Positions 23,438 through 35,157 of a DNA stretch of 64,000 nucleotides are shown piece after piece. Each line of letters begins with the position of its first letter. The first letter of the stretch is position 1. Position numbers and translations under genes: made by a program. Under the pieces are notes generated by a model. That model was not told where the DNA came from. It saw only the letters and a list, made by a program, of their open reading frames with translations, and ran no database searches. This DNA comes from Takashimella koratensis. Its lineage: Eukaryota; Basidiomycota; Tremellomycetes; Trichosporonales; Tetragoniomycetaceae. The stretch covers positions 999,771-1,063,770 of the forward strand of contig BCKT01000011.1 of assembly GCA_003116875.1 (NCBI GenBank), given 5' to 3'.

Positions 23438-26400
23438 CTACGACCTATCCCTCGTAAATGTGTCCCACGGTATCACCTCGGAATCCGGTCTCGCCGCACT
23501 ATTCACCGACTTTATCGATCCAGCTTTTATCGATAAAGCCGTTGTCGATAAAGCCTGTGTAGATCTTATCAAATTAATTTCAGAGATCATTCCTCTTGCT
23601 CTTTTCGCCAAGACCCAACGGTCTTCTCTCTCTTTCTCTCTTTCTCTCCTACTTCCTTCTCCCGTTCCTTCTCTCGTTCCTTCTCTCGCTGGACTAGACC
23701 CGTTCCCACTCCCACTCCCACTTGCGCTGACACTTCCACTTCCGCTACCACTGCCGTTTCCGAACCCGATCGCACTGACCAGACCCTCGCTAGAAGCAGT
23801 TGCCGACAAAGGGTACGGCGAAGCTACTTGGCCCTCTCCAATACGGAGATGAAGGAGCGGGGTCGCCGAGTGTGCCGGAAGAGTCGACATGGAACTCACG
23901 GGCGATGCCGTCCCATGAGATACTTGACCATGTAAACTTCCGTGTGTACTTCCTGTCAAGGATCGAGAATTCCTTGCGAACATTGTATTGATCGTTGGTT
24001 GAGGTCGACTAGATCCAGCTACCGCCGAGTTGGAGATAGATGCGGTCGGGTAGACTTTATCAAATGGGAAAGGAAGTGATAAAGCAAGTGCTAATGCCGG
24101 GGCGGTCGTAGCTGTCGTCGCCGATGACTCGCGCCGAACCGATGGTGGCGCTCCAAAGACGGACATGATCTCACTCGGTGGTCGGAGATCATCAAGTGAG
24201 CTTCGTCGTGATTCGCCCATGTTCCCATCTCCACGATCCTCGCCCTCGGCCGTACCCGACGGATCAGGGTGACTGTTACCGTGTCCTATACTGCTGCTCG
24301 ATCCACCACCTATCGCACGTTCCAGCGCCGCCTTCTCTTCCGCGGCACTCATATACCCTTGCCCTTGCGCCGACTCTTTCGCACTCGTCCCGGTCCCTGT
24401 CCCTGTCCCGGTTTCAATACCAGTATGAGTATTGGTGTTCGAACCTGTATTCTCAGAGTATCCGTGGACACCTGAGATCGTCGAGTTGTAGGTCCCCGTA
24501 TTGTCGGCGATATAAGGCGGGAGCTGGGTCGCTCGATTCGGATTCGCATTGGGGTTGAGGTCAGGTGAAGTTATAGATGTGATGAGGGTTCGCCAAGGTC
24601 TAGACCAGCGGTGAGAGACTGTGGACGCAGGCGAGTTGGTCGCTGACTCTGGGAACGTTGCTGCCCCACCGACCCCTACTCCGCCCGGCGCGCTCGAAGC
24701 ATAGGCGAGATCGGTTGTGGATCCTCCGTACAGCGCCTGGGAGGGTATACTTGGTCTATTCGCAATCGTTTGAGTCGGATTACTCGGCCTTCGTACGACC
24801 GAGTGCGCCGACCTCTCCGATAATGGGCTTCTGGTATATATCGAAGGCTGAGAATGCAATGTCCCGTTCCCTGCTGCTCCACCTCCAGCCGGACTCCCTA
24901 CAGCCCATCTACTACTCATTCTCTCCGCCAACCTTTCTTTATACGTCACAAACACCTCACCATCATTCTCCACACTCCCAGATAACACACTAAGTCGATT
25001 CTCGTAAGATTTAGCGTACCCTCCACTGCCGCCCCCGCTTCCACCGGTCTCGGAGGTGAAGGGGAGAGAAGAGGCACCAGAGTATCGGTCAGGGTTCCGG
25101 TCGTCGATTGCCCGTAGGTGGTTGCGACGCCGTCGGGCCCGTCGGATCCGAGTGCATAGGAAGACGGAGAGAGCGGTGAGGAGGGATAAGGAGATCACGG
25201 GAATCACGAAAAAGAGGATAATCTTGCCAACGGTGGTGGATGCGAAAGACGCAGGAGAGGTGTGCGATGTGGACCTATAGAGGGAGTTAGCTGAAATGCG
25301 CCGAGGCTATTCGTACAGCTGACTCACAGTTCAGAGACGATGGTCGCTGTTGTGGTGAGAATCACAAAGTCGAGAGAAAGTTTGGCGGACTGCAGATTGG
25401 TCAAAGTGATATTGTTGACCAAAGTCGAGTCAAGGTTGGTCTGGAACCAAAGAAGCTGGTAAGACATTTCCCATGGTGACTGTGAGGAGATAGTGTCAGT
25501 TGGAGCAGGAACGGCGAGGTGCGCTATTTAGCCTTTCGCAGCGCACTCACAGTCAGATTAAGAAGTGGCGCCACAACTTTGTTGTTCACGGCTACCGAGG
25601 CGGAGCCGTAGTCGAGCCCCACTGTCCCGTACAAGTACACCGCACAACCTGATGTTGTCAGCTGTCACTTTTTCCACTCGAACAAAAACAGCTTACCTGG
25701 CGCCGAGAACGTCACGCTGTCTCCCTTTGTCGTACTGACTGATAACGTATTGTAGAAATCATCATTTATCGTTGTCTGTTCTGTCAAGCTCGACCCACTC
25801 CCACTCTTTAAATGACTCCACTGTCCCTCAAACTCCAATTGCACGTCATCTGCGGTCCCCGTATAGCTATCGTCCACTGTAACGTTTGCCATAGAAGACG
25901 ACTCTGCTGGCCGGGTTGCATCGAGGCCCCAAAAAAGGACTTGTTGGTTGGCCGCGAGGGGGCCAGAGTTCCAGACCACGCTGTGGACGCCAAGAGGCAG
26001 GCCGGAGAGTGAGAAGGGAGCGGAGACCGAGTCCGGAGAGGAATTAGCAATGGAGGTAGTGGTAGAGGTCGAAGAGGTGTTGGTCGCGCACGCGCTGACG
26101 GGGGAAGAGGAATTGATGGAGAGAGTGGCTTGGCAATTGGCAAAGGCGGGGATCAGGAGGGATAAGCTGGTGGCTGTGGCGAAGAGTGTGGTCAGTGTCA
26201 GAGGTCGACACTCGATTGAGACAGGGGAAGGGCGCGGAGGAGGGAGATCTGAGCAGTGTGAAGCGCGGAAGGACGGTGTGAGGGGACACAGCAGAGGGCA
26301 ATTAGGACTACCCTCAACCCATCTTGATCAAAGGAGGTACAAAGGGGTCCTCCAAAGGTCTTGTCTCCCTTGGTAGGTCGCACCGCTCAACGGGTGGGAA

Positions 26401-26842
26401 CCGAAATGACCAGAGGAGAAAGGGTGGGGTCATCGTGGAGAAGTGGATTTGAGGACGGTGGCAACGGTGCAGGGAGACGAGAGTTGATGTACTGATGTAG
26501 GATTTTGAAAGGTTTAGGAGGGTAGACGTACCAGTGATATTGAATGAAATGGTGGATTCGGAGGTTCCAGAGACATGCAAGGTCTCGTCGTAACCGTCTG
26601 ACTGGAGGGCGTAGCCTGCGACCCATGGTGATGCACTAGATCCCGCTTGACCATACTGGATCAACGGCGTACTGGAAGCGCGATGTATAAGCTTCACAAA
26701 TATCGTTCTCCACTCTGTAAGGTGAGGTATCTGCTTACCTGTCTGGGACGAAGAAGGGGGTTGAGGAGGATGACGAAGACGAGTCTCGTTGTACGAATTG
26801 CCGAGGGCGAGGGGAGTCGCGGATGTGTTGTATTGTGGGCAT
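23438..26842 (-). CDS. Single-pass membrane protein with extracellular beta domains, function unknown
   Basis: The start ATG is at 26840-26842 (MPTIQHIRDSPRPRQFVQRD). Exons then encode two related extracellular segments: one with ETLHVSGTSESTISFNITGT, and one with SVVWNSGPLAANQQVLFWGL, NDDFYNTLSVSTTKGDSVTF and CAVYLYGTVGLDYGSASVAV. These follow the pattern of a family of basidiomycete surface proteins with galactose-binding-like sandwiches. A membrane helix comes next (KIILFFVIPVISLSLLTALS), then a basic stop-transfer stretch RRARRRR. The long 580-residue cytoplasmic tail is Ser/Gly/Thr-rich low complexity, encoded by one 1.77 kb exon and ending FTRDRS at stop 23438-23440. I see several N-glycosylation sequons and no classical signal peptide. 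A role in wall or surface sensing is only an inference from the architecture. Confidence 0.75.
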
Positions 26843-29745
26843 GATGTAGTCGTTACTTCTGATGTGGGTTAGAATCTCATGAGGTGGCAACGGAGGCGAG
26901 TGCGGCTATCGTCTCGGGAGAAATGGGAGAGGAGTTTGTCCTAGTGGAACAGAGAGCAGGTTGTTTCAAGATGGCAAAGCTGGAAGTGGATGATGATCGA
27001 CAATGAAGAGTGAGCGGAGAGAGTGGTCGTAGATCTTGATTAGCGATACGTTGTAGAGCAACTAGAAGAGAGAAGGTGTCGTTGGTCCTGACAGAGGGTG
27101 ATAACGATGACTGCGTCTTTGTCCAAGCGTGAGATGTGTAAATGGCCACGGTCCGGGGGGATAGGGTGTCCTAGTCCACGAGCGGCGTGGGACGGGTAGG
27201 TTGAGAGATGAGCAAGAGAGGGGTGAAGAAAGTTGCCGAGGTCGGCGGATGAGAGGAAAAAGCGATCAAGGGAGACCGGTAGCACGAGTGTCGAGAGGCG
27301 ACGAGGGGGACCGAGGGATTGATGCGTAGTTGGAGAACCTAGTGCAAGGAAGAGGCAAAGGTGAGGATGAAAAGATGCCCCCTTGTGGTGTTTGTGAGAG
27401 TGTGCGAAGACGGCAGTCCAACGAGGAGATTGAATGGGATGCGCAATGCGAGTTTGGGTGAGAGTCCGAGTCTGAGTCTGTGTGTGGGAGTGGGAGAGTG
27501 GGAGAGTGGGAGAGTGGGAGAGTGGGAGAGTGTGAGAGAGTGAGAGTCAACGAGGGAACGACAAGGGGAAAGAGGCCAGGGGCGACACCGACAGGGGTGG
27601 TGCTCAAGGCGGAACAGCAGAAGGTACCACAAAGCTATGGGACGTAAGGGCTGCAGGGGTAAGTGAGGGCCGGCGATCGGGTAGAAGGTTGAGGTGAAGG
27701 TGGGAAAGTCAAGTGTAGGAAGGGATCGCGATCTAGAACTCACGAGCTGGGGCGTTGTTTTGCCCCTTTCCCTCTCCCTCCTCCCCTCCTCCCCTCTCTC
27801 TTCCTCTTCGCCCTCCGTATTCTCCCCTCCCCTCCCTCCCGCTCTGCTCCTCCACCAAAGCCCGTTGTAGATCGCCGTGAGCGGGCATACATCCCCGGAG
27901 CGTGAGAACCGGGGTCGTGTAGATGTGTTTGTACTCGCCCTTTGCCCCTTGGTCGGCGAGCTCACACGAGGAGAAGAGGAGAAGAGGAGCAGGGGAGGTC
28001 GAGGGTTCCTTAGACCCCTTGGTTTTAGATACTCCTGGCCCCTCCGCTTTGAGGGTGTTCGATCGGCTCGTTCGTGGTGCAAGGGAGCAAAAGGGCGGTG
28101 AGGTAGGTCAAAGGAGCCAGAGCCAAAGCCCAACATCTCGATGAACCGAGTTGTGGAGTCTTTGATCATTTGCTGCTCCGTCATTCTTGCCCTTGCCTGC
28201 GCTGCCTGGGTATTCGACCCCTCCTTCACTCTTTTCTTCTCAGCCTTTCGGTCCCACGCCTTCGCCATGCCCCAGACTTTGAGATGCGCATGTGCCCGTT
28301 TTCCTTTTGTTCACGATCAAGCGAAGATGGGGGGAGGGGGCTTTGAGTAGGCAGGGGGATCGGGTGAGGCCAGGGCGTGGGAAGGTAGGAGAAGGGGCGA
28401 GGACGAAGGCGAGTGGGAAGAGAAAGGAGGGGAAGGAGGAAGATAGAGAGGTAGTGGGGACGGGTGGAGAATGGAGGCGAAAGTGGACAGAAGGAAGTGA
28501 AGAGCAAAGGCCGTAGGGGTAGAAAGGACGACGAGGAAGGTGGGAAATGAAGGATAGGCGGGAGGGCCCCAAAGGTCTGGGGCTCGAATTGGATCGCGAC
28601 AAAGGAGGTAAGAGGGTGTCAGTGCATTCGTTAGATGAAGGTAAGCGAGATAAAATGGAGACATGGTGGTCTTCATCGACGAATGTGGAATCGAAGGTGG
28701 GCCGTGTGATGGTGTCTCGCGTTGGTATTCACCACTGGATGAAGGCTTGAACAGAGGATGAGCAGGGGGACCAGGTCGAGATGGGATGTAATGTGTTGTC
28801 AACGTCAACACCGTGTCGAGGAGGTTCCACAGCACGTGTCATACGTTCTTGTCGAGGCAGGTAGAGTCGGTGATCTCTGCCCGTCTCGGTCTTAGAGTTT
28901 ACTCGTTGACTATTTACTTGTTTACTGGTTGACCGTAACGGCGCAGAAGCCACTTGTCACTTGTCACTCGTCCGATGAAAACAATCATGAAGACCCGGCG
29001 ACGTGGTTGTGGGTCGTGGATGGATGAATCCAGGCCGTGTTTGTGTTTGACCGCGGTCGAGACGAGTGCCTAATCCGGTAATTCCGGTGCCTCGAGTTTC
29101 CGGATCGATTGATTGGGGGATGGGGCACCGGGTTTCCTCTTTGGTCTTTGTCTTTGGGGTAACCTCGTAACTCATCCCCAAAGAAACGGTATCAAATTTG
29201 GATCGAGATGGGGGCTACGTCTGCCACTGTACGAGTAAGTTTGGTTACAACCCTCGGTGAGGCGTTCCCTCGGGTTGGCATTGATATTAGCTGGCACTGG
29301 TACTGGCAACTGCAGTCACTCCTCCTCTTCGACAATAATTCCATATAACCACCCTTCTACTTGTACTACCCTGCTCGCCCCCAACGTATCCACCACCCGG
29401 TCCAGTCTCGCCGTCTCGCATCACCTCGTGTCTCCTTTCACCACGTTGCTTCTCCCCCAACGCAATCACCTGCTCTTATCCTTGCACAGACTATAACTCG
29501 AGCCCCCATCCCCCATCCCCCATCCCCCAAGCCCCAATTCCCACCCCGGCTTGACCCCACATTCCCACTCGATTCTATTCGCTTCCCCTTGCCACTGGCC
29601 ACTTCCCTCTTCCCACTGCCCACCCACAACATCTCTCTCTACCTCTTCCTCGGGACCCCACCACCCAGCTCGGTCCCACGTCTATCCCACAGTCACATCA
29701 CCCAACCTCCCCACCTTCCCCTCCCACTTCCCACTTCCCACTACC
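26843..29745. other. Long sparse region with simple repeats
   Basis: The 2.9 kb region holds no secure gene. An 8-bp tandem repeat (unit GTGGGAGA, about six copies) lies at about 27484-27540. Polypyrimidine/polypurine tracts lie at 27760-27850, 28330-28500 and 29500-29740; the last is probably the leader of the gene at 29746. Confidence 0.45.
27339..28268 (-). CDS. Doubtful ORF with a protein-like basic N-terminus
   Basis: The open frame starts at ATG 28266-28268. The first 45 residues (MAKAWDRKAEKKRVKEGSNT.. ending RFIEM) look like a charged helical segment of a real protein. The rest is proline-, serine- and histidine-rich repeat translation and is probably not coding, so the true gene may leave this frame through an intron that I could not place. 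No family is recognised. Confidence 0.25.
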   Translation of the reverse strand: MAKAWDRKAEKKRVKEGSNTQAAQARARMTEQQMIKDSTTRFIEMLGFGSGSFDLPHRPFAPLHHERADRTPSKRRGQEYLKPRGLRNPRPPLLLFSSSPRVSSPTKGQRASTNTSTRPRFSRSGDVCPLTAIYNGLWWRSRAGGRGGENTEGEEEERGEEGRRERERGKTTPQLVSSRSRSLPTLDFPTFTSTFYPIAGPHLPLQPLRPIALWYLLLFRLEHHPCRCRPWPLSPCRSLVDSHSLTLSHSPTLPLSHSPTPTHRLRLGLSPKLALRIPFNLLVGLPSSHTLTNTTRGHLFILTFASSLH

Positions 29746-30372
29746 ATGATCGACGCCCGGCCTTCCCGCCGCAGCCCACTGGCTGTCCACATCGCCTCCT
29801 TCGACACCACCAGCGAAGTCGAGCGCGTCGTTGAGCCCGATCACGATTTGGAGCACGACGAGGACGAACACGAGCACGAGTCTTGGTCATCTGCCGCTTC
29901 TTCCCCTCCCGCCTCATCGCCCGAGCTCGAGGACCCACCGGTCTCTTCCCTCCACGCCATCCTCACCGTTCCCACCCCAGCCACCACCACCACTCGGTCC
30001 ACCGCTTCCACTTCCACCTCCCCGACTACCACTACGACCGGCACCACCCATACCTCTACCTCGACCGTGACCTCGAAGCGACCTACCCCTTCGAACCTCG
30101 CCCACCGCAGACCCCGCGGTCTCTCCCCTTTGTCGCCGGTCAACCCATCCCTCGCGTCCTCCACCAACTCCCCGGGTCTGCCCAAGTCTCAGCCGCTCGC
30201 TCGCGCCCTCTTTGCCCGAATGGCAGCCAACGACTCGCACGCAGCGCCCGTCCCTTCCGCTGCCCAATTCGGAGGAAGGAAAAAAGTCTCGACAAAAGTC
30301 ATCGTCCCGACCAAGTCTTTCAGAACGACATTCGAGCTCGGCCTGTCCGCGAGCGAGCTGGCGAGGCGGTAA
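29746..30372 (+). CDS. Hypothetical protein, 208 aa, low complexity
   Basis: A single-exon ORF starts at ATG 29746-29748 after a long polypyrimidine leader. The N-terminus (MIDARPSRRSPLAVHIASFD) is followed by an acidic His/Glu/Asp patch and Ser/Thr/Pro-rich repeats. The ordered-looking C-terminus contains AQFGGRKKVSTKVIVPTKSF and TTFELGLSASELARR. I recognise no domain. Composition suggests an intrinsically disordered regulatory or nuclear protein, but this is inference. Confidence 0.55.
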   Translation: MIDARPSRRSPLAVHIASFDTTSEVERVVEPDHDLEHDEDEHEHESWSSAASSPPASSPELEDPPVSSLHAILTVPTPATTTTRSTASTSTSPTTTTTGTTHTSTSTVTSKRPTPSNLAHRRPRGLSPLSPVNPSLASSTNSPGLPKSQPLARALFARMAANDSHAAPVPSAAQFGGRKKVSTKVIVPTKSFRTTFELGLSASELARR

Positions 30373-30821
30373 CCCGTGTCACGAGGCTCGGGAGGCAAGA
30401 GGTCAAAGAGCAGAAAGTTGGAAGATGAGTGGTGTTCAGCGACTCGAGGTCAGCGGCACACCAAACTATTACGGATTATCGTGGAACGTGGAACGAAGAA
30501 ATATACGGCTCTCGCTGGTTGAGGCGGTCGGACGCAGGACGACGACATATATTGAATCGAGAAGGAGCGAGAAACAAGAAACAAGAAGCAAGATGCAAGA
30601 CAGAAAGTATATCGGACAATCAGTAACCTCAGAACCGCGCTCGACATTTACGCCAGCGACAATCGATCCGGAGTCCACGAATGACCCAGTCAATCGGAGT
30701 AAACATAATCACCTGTGGACACTTCACCCCCTCCTCTTCCTCTTCTCCCCTTCCTCCGACGGCCAACCCATTACGACCCTGTAACTACCCCTGCATATAT
30801 CGAGCACGCACCATTTGCGCT

Positions 30822-30878
30822 CCCCCCCCCCCNNNNNNNNNNNNNNNNNNNNNNNNNNNNNNNNNNNCCCCCCCCCCC
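30822..30878. repeat. Poly-C tract interrupted by a sequencing gap
   Basis: Eleven C (30822-30832), 35 N (30833-30867) and eleven C (30868-30878) indicate that a long C homopolymer could not be read through. Confidence 0.9.
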
Positions 30879-32033
30879 ATCACCCCAATTAAACCCATGT
30901 GTAACAACTCCATCCACCACTCGCATAGCATACCACCCACCACCACACAACACACAACATACTCACTTTCGTTTTTTGTTCTATTCATACCTTTTTCTCT
31001 TTGTACGCGCTGCCGCGTGACGAGCGGGAGTGGCTGTAACACTTTTTCCCTTCACGTCAAAGATAGCTTGCGGATTTGGTGAACTTTGTTGATACGTACC
31101 ATAGTGAGATATTAGTACAGTAAAGACTTGTTGCCATGTATGCATGTGAATTAGTGCCTGTGATGTTTAGCGGTATCATCAGGATTAAGCGACATCATGA
31201 CCGTCACTGAGTGCCATAATACAGTAATCTGCCAGCTGCTGACCGAGGATTGACGCACAAGGTTCAGGATGTCGACATTCAACAAACCGACAGCCCTCGC
31301 CTTCCCACCTCACGCTCGTCGCTCGACAGTGTTCAAAGCCTTCGAACACCTACGACCGACCAGAACCACCACTTCCCCCTTTACTTTCTCACCACCTCTT
31401 GCCTTCCCGCACTTTCGCTCAGAAGGCAAATGTCACTTTTAGTCCTGAGATCAGCAGTCCATTGACAGGCTGGCCGCCGCGTCCGCGTTTGGGCGCGGGT
31501 CTGCCTGTGTGCTCCTCTACATCATCCTTTCTGTCACGGCCGCCGCACCTCCTACCTCGACGATCAGTCCAGTCTTTCAACAAACAGCTCAGAAGGCCAA
31601 AGGAGGGCAATTTCCAAGATCCCTCCCTTCGCCTTCGGTTCAAAAGGTAATGTCGCAAGGGTGAGTCTCCGATTCGACCCGCTCCACCACCACCACTACC
31701 ACCACCTCGCTCCGTGTGCAGTCCGATACCTCGAGCACCTCAAACACCTAGTATCGACTCGACTCGACTCGGCAACTCCGACTTTGACAGTGCACCGACA
31801 GAGGTGAGGTAGATCGCGAAAGGTTGGAGTTCGGGTCTTGTACTTCACGGGCGGATCTGAACCACCCCTGGGTCAGCGGTGATGTCCTTTATTGACCTCT
31901 CCTCGGGTCGATCAATTTCATTTTTTCAGTCTCCGTCAGGCGTATGACAGCGAGTGCTGGGAAGGCTTGGATTAAGACTCAGCATGTCAGAGATCTGGTG
32001 TGGAGCGGGATTGGTTAAGTCTACCTATTTGCG

Positions 32034-32039
32034 TATAAA
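32034..32039 (+). promoter_or_regulatory. TATA box before the hypothetical gene at 32146
   Basis: TATAAA lies 107 bp upstream of the candidate start codon. Confidence 0.35.
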
Positions 32040-32145
32040 AAGCGGCAAATGTCAACACTGTCAGTCTCACCACCAGCTTCAACTCCCTCTTTCTCAGTCC
32101 CACCAGTCAAATCAACAGTCAGCAGCGTTTCCAACAAGTCGCATC

Positions 32146-32698
32146 ATGAGCAGCACCTGGTCCGCGAAGAATACCCTCTCGGTAACCTGCCTGTCAGGGC
32201 CCGAGACGGTATCCATTGACAGAACTCCATCGCCTCCCCAACCCCCACCTGTGCCACCTAACACCCGTGACCCCTCACCTTCCACCATGTGCGGTAAGTA
32301 CCCGACTTGACTACCCGTGCCACTACTAGATACGGTGAAGACTCGACCGTGGACCTGAGAACAGGAGATGGATGACTGTCTATCGACTCCAGTCGCTGAC
32401 CTCAGGAAGAGGCTCCGAGTTTGGGGGAAGCGCCGATGGGAATGGCACCATCGACTGCTTTATTTGCTCGCCCAACGCCGACCGAGCCAGCGGCGACTTC
32501 ACCCAGCCCTTCGAGCCCGATGGCAGCAGCGACGGCGGGAACGACAACGGCGACCAATGGTGCTATCTCCACTTAATCGTCGACTTTCGCAAATCGTCAT
32601 TGTCGTCTTCTCGTCCGTTCGCGTGCGATTCCGCTTTCCATTTCTCCATTTGCGTTTCTACTTCGGCAGCTTCATCAGTGAATCCATCAGTACAGTGA
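32146..32698 (+). CDS. Hypothetical small protein, two exons
   Basis: Exon 1 is 32146-32293 (MSSTWSAKNTLSVTCLSGPE.. ending STMC) and meets a consensus GTAAGT donor. An acceptor CTCAG at 32405 joins it in frame to GRGSEFGGSADGNGTIDCFI, then an acidic segment, stop at 32696-32698, for 146 aa. The TATA box, start and splice sites are consistent, but another acceptor in a second frame is possible and no family is recognised. Confidence 0.35.
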
Positions 32699-33036
32699 GG
32701 TGTCTCGCTTCTTCTGTAGATTCGTTCAGTCCTCAGGATAGTCTTCAGCATAAGTGCGGAAGGAGAGAGTGGAGGGGGTTTGTGTCTATGCATCTTTATA
32801 AAGGGGTCTTTCAATAACTGTCCCTGAAGCAAGGGTTAGACAATGACAAGGTTGCCAAAGCGAGCACTGGGCTGGGTACTGTCGATCCGACATCGATATG
32901 AACGACAGCGGGGACGGATATGAAAACGATGGCGAAGCGAAAGCGTAAGGTGGGTCGATTGATCAAACATCGTGACAAGAGGGGCCTAAGATCCTAGAGT
33001 TCGGGATTCTACATCGAGACCGGGCTTGAGACTCGC
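32699..33036. other. Intergenic region
   Basis: No gene is seen between the hypothetical gene (+) and the 3' end of the heme lyase gene (-). Confidence 0.5.
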
Positions 33037-34311
33037 TCATTCCGACCCACCCCTCATCCACTCCTCAACGCTGACTTGAATCCGCTGTGAGAGGGCGGTA
33101 AAGCTATCCAGCGCCGGTCGGACGTCGAGGGAGAAGACGGGGTTTCCATCTTCGTCAGGAGGAGCAGAATAGTAGTCGATCACGTATCGGGTGGTCGTTG
33201 TGGGTGCAGCAGCGGCGGCGGCGGGGGTGGTGGTGGTAGAGGTGGAGGTGGATGTAGAGGGGGCAGCGGGATCAGGCCGAGTGACGATCCAGTCGTGTCG
33301 ATCGAAAGGTGGCTCAGTGCTGCGTACGTCAGTACGAGTAAAAAGGACAAAGAGCGAAAAGACAAGAGAGTCGGTATCAGAGAGATAGGGGAGGAGAAAT
33401 CGAAAGAAAGCTTGGGAGGTGAAAGAAGAATAGAAAAGCGGCACTTGACCTTACTTGAAGCGAGAAGGGAAGATTTGACCGGCCCAAAGATATAAGCGGG
33501 CTTTCGGGGATAGTTCACCTGGACGGCCTTGGAACCGCTGAAGTTGGGCGTTCTCGCCGCTGGTCTATGTCAGCTCTGCCTAATCTACCTCGCATCTTCC
33601 ATGCTCTCTGATCTGTCTTTTCCTCTCCTGTCCCCGCCCAATCCTACACTCTCTTTTCTAGCTCCAAGCTAGATAATGACACGCTTGAACTCACCCTGGC
33701 AACCTCTTCTCCCATTTCATGACTTCTTCCCAAGCCTTTTCGTTGAGGAAATTATGAATCTCAACTACCATTTCGATACTCTCTTCTGGGGTTTCCCAAC
33801 CTTTCCTAACGAGGGCGTTGTAGAATTGTTGCGGGGACGGGTAATCCCAAGTGCCTTCAGTGTTGGCGTCTTCGCCTGCTTCGTGGGCGGGTCGGGGGAT
33901 GGTCGATGACGTGCGGTCTGTAGGGAGGTCGAGGCGTTGACCTGGTGCGCGGTCGGTCGCGGACAGACCGGCCGGGATGTGGTTGAGCGGGTTGAGAGGG
34001 GACGAGGATGCGGACGAAGGGGCGTAGGGAGAGGCCGCAGGGCGAGACTTGGACATGGAGGCGTGATCAACGGGGCATTTGGCGCCAGCCGAAGAACGAG
34101 GAGTGGATGTGGTGGGTTTGGGTGAGGAAGCGTGGTCAACTGGGCACTTGGCGGCAGAGGATAAGGAAGTGTGTTTGGACATGGCCGCGTGGTCGACGGG
34201 ACACTTGGCACCGCGGGAAGAAGAGGCAATGGGAGGGTGGCCGGGGGGAAGAGGGGCGGACGGGTCGATCGAAGCCGCCGAGGTCGAAGTCGAGCCAATG
34301 TTCCACTTCAT
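33037..34311 (-). CDS. CYC3: Holocytochrome c synthase (cytochrome c heme lyase)
   Basis: This mitochondrial intermembrane-space enzyme attaches heme to apocytochrome c. The start ATG is at 34309-34311 ([20 protein letters not shown]). The N-terminal region carries three KCPVDH heme-binding CPV motifs. The catalytic part includes [60 protein letters not shown] and [11 protein letters not shown]. The last exon has an Ala/Thr/Pro-rich insertion before [20 protein letters not shown] and ends EWMRGGSE at TGA 33037-33039. Two introns (about 33554-33701 and 33310-33453) join in frame. Cytochrome c versus c1 specificity is not decided by these features. Confidence 0.94.
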
Positions 34312-34623
34312 AGCGGGGGAGGGGAGTAGAAGGGAGGCAGAGGGTGGGTGTTGAGCGAAGAGGTAGAGGTGAGGATCGAGGTGTGAGCGATGAGCGATGG
34401 TGAGAGTGAGATTGAGAGTGAGAGTGAGATGTGAATATTTTGAGAATCCAATCCGAGCCGTCGAATTAGACACGAAACGGAATATCCTGGGTGGCGAATT
34501 AACAGGGGGGCGTAAACAAATACCCTGCTTTACCCCCTTCCTTCCGAAGTTGTTGACAAGTCGCGGTTCGCGGTCAATATACACTGTTCACTGTTCACTA
34601 TCCACTCCACCTCAATCGACACC
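34312..34623. other. Divergent promoter, heme lyase / Hsk3
   Basis: The 312 bp region between two start codons contains GAGAGT-type repeats near 34395-34435. No clear regulatory site was seen. Confidence 0.5.
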
Positions 34624-35157
34624 ATGTCAACACCCGCATCTACAATCAAGGCGAGACACTACGCCGCTCTCTCGTCTCGAATTAGACACCTTCGTTCCAA
34701 CTTGGCCGATACAGAGGTCCAACTCGATGCTATGGCTGGGCAATTGAAAGCGATGGCGCAATTAGGTGTATCTTGTGGTGCTCAGTGAGTTTAGCGAAAG
34801 ACGCGGAGAGTACCGGGAAAAGAAAGAAAGGGAGAGAGAGAAAAAAAGAGAGAGAGATACGCGAACCACTCCAAGGCCAAGGCCCAAAAGAGGAAAGAAC
34901 AGACGTGGAAAATGGCAGTATCAGTCGTGTCGACACGAGAGCAGAGTTGAGCTTTCAGCTTGGAATGTTTTTAAAGAGCTGGGATTGAAAGGGTTCAAAG
35001 ATCAAGATGTCAAGATGTCGAGGAATGAGTTAGTGGACATCGCTGAACTTGATCATCCAGGTTCATGGCCGTCTCGAGACTGCTCGATGACGAGCTTAGT
35101 AAAACGGCGGGGCAAGATGACGCGACGACAGCGGCGCCCACAACGACCGGGGCATGA
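34624..35157 (+). CDS. HSK3: DASH complex subunit Hsk3
   Basis: Hsk3 is a very small subunit of the DASH/Dam1 ring that couples kinetochores to microtubules. Exon 1 (34624-34784) encodes MSTPASTIKARHYAALSSRI, then LRSNLADTEVQLDAMAGQLK and LGVSCGAQ. A 276-bp intron joins exon 2 (35061-35157) in frame, giving FMAVSRLLDDELSKTAGQDD and an Ala/Thr tail, stop at 35155-35157, for 85 aa. The heptad-like coiled coil and the segment 'LG..CGAQFMA' match the Hsk3 family. The intron is long for this window and the gene is easily missed by gene callers. Confidence 0.82.

Larger units (their letters stand above)
30373..32145. other. Intergenic region with an assembly gap
   Basis: The region contains 35 N at 30833-30867 flanked by 11 C on each side. 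The remaining ORFs are short. At 31745-31800 there is a run of CGACT-type direct repeats. Confidence 0.6.

Noticed and set aside
28317..28835. 172-aa minus ORF rich in Pro/Ser/Leu
   Set aside because: It is explained by polypurine/polypyrimidine bias; no conserved motif or splice logic is seen.
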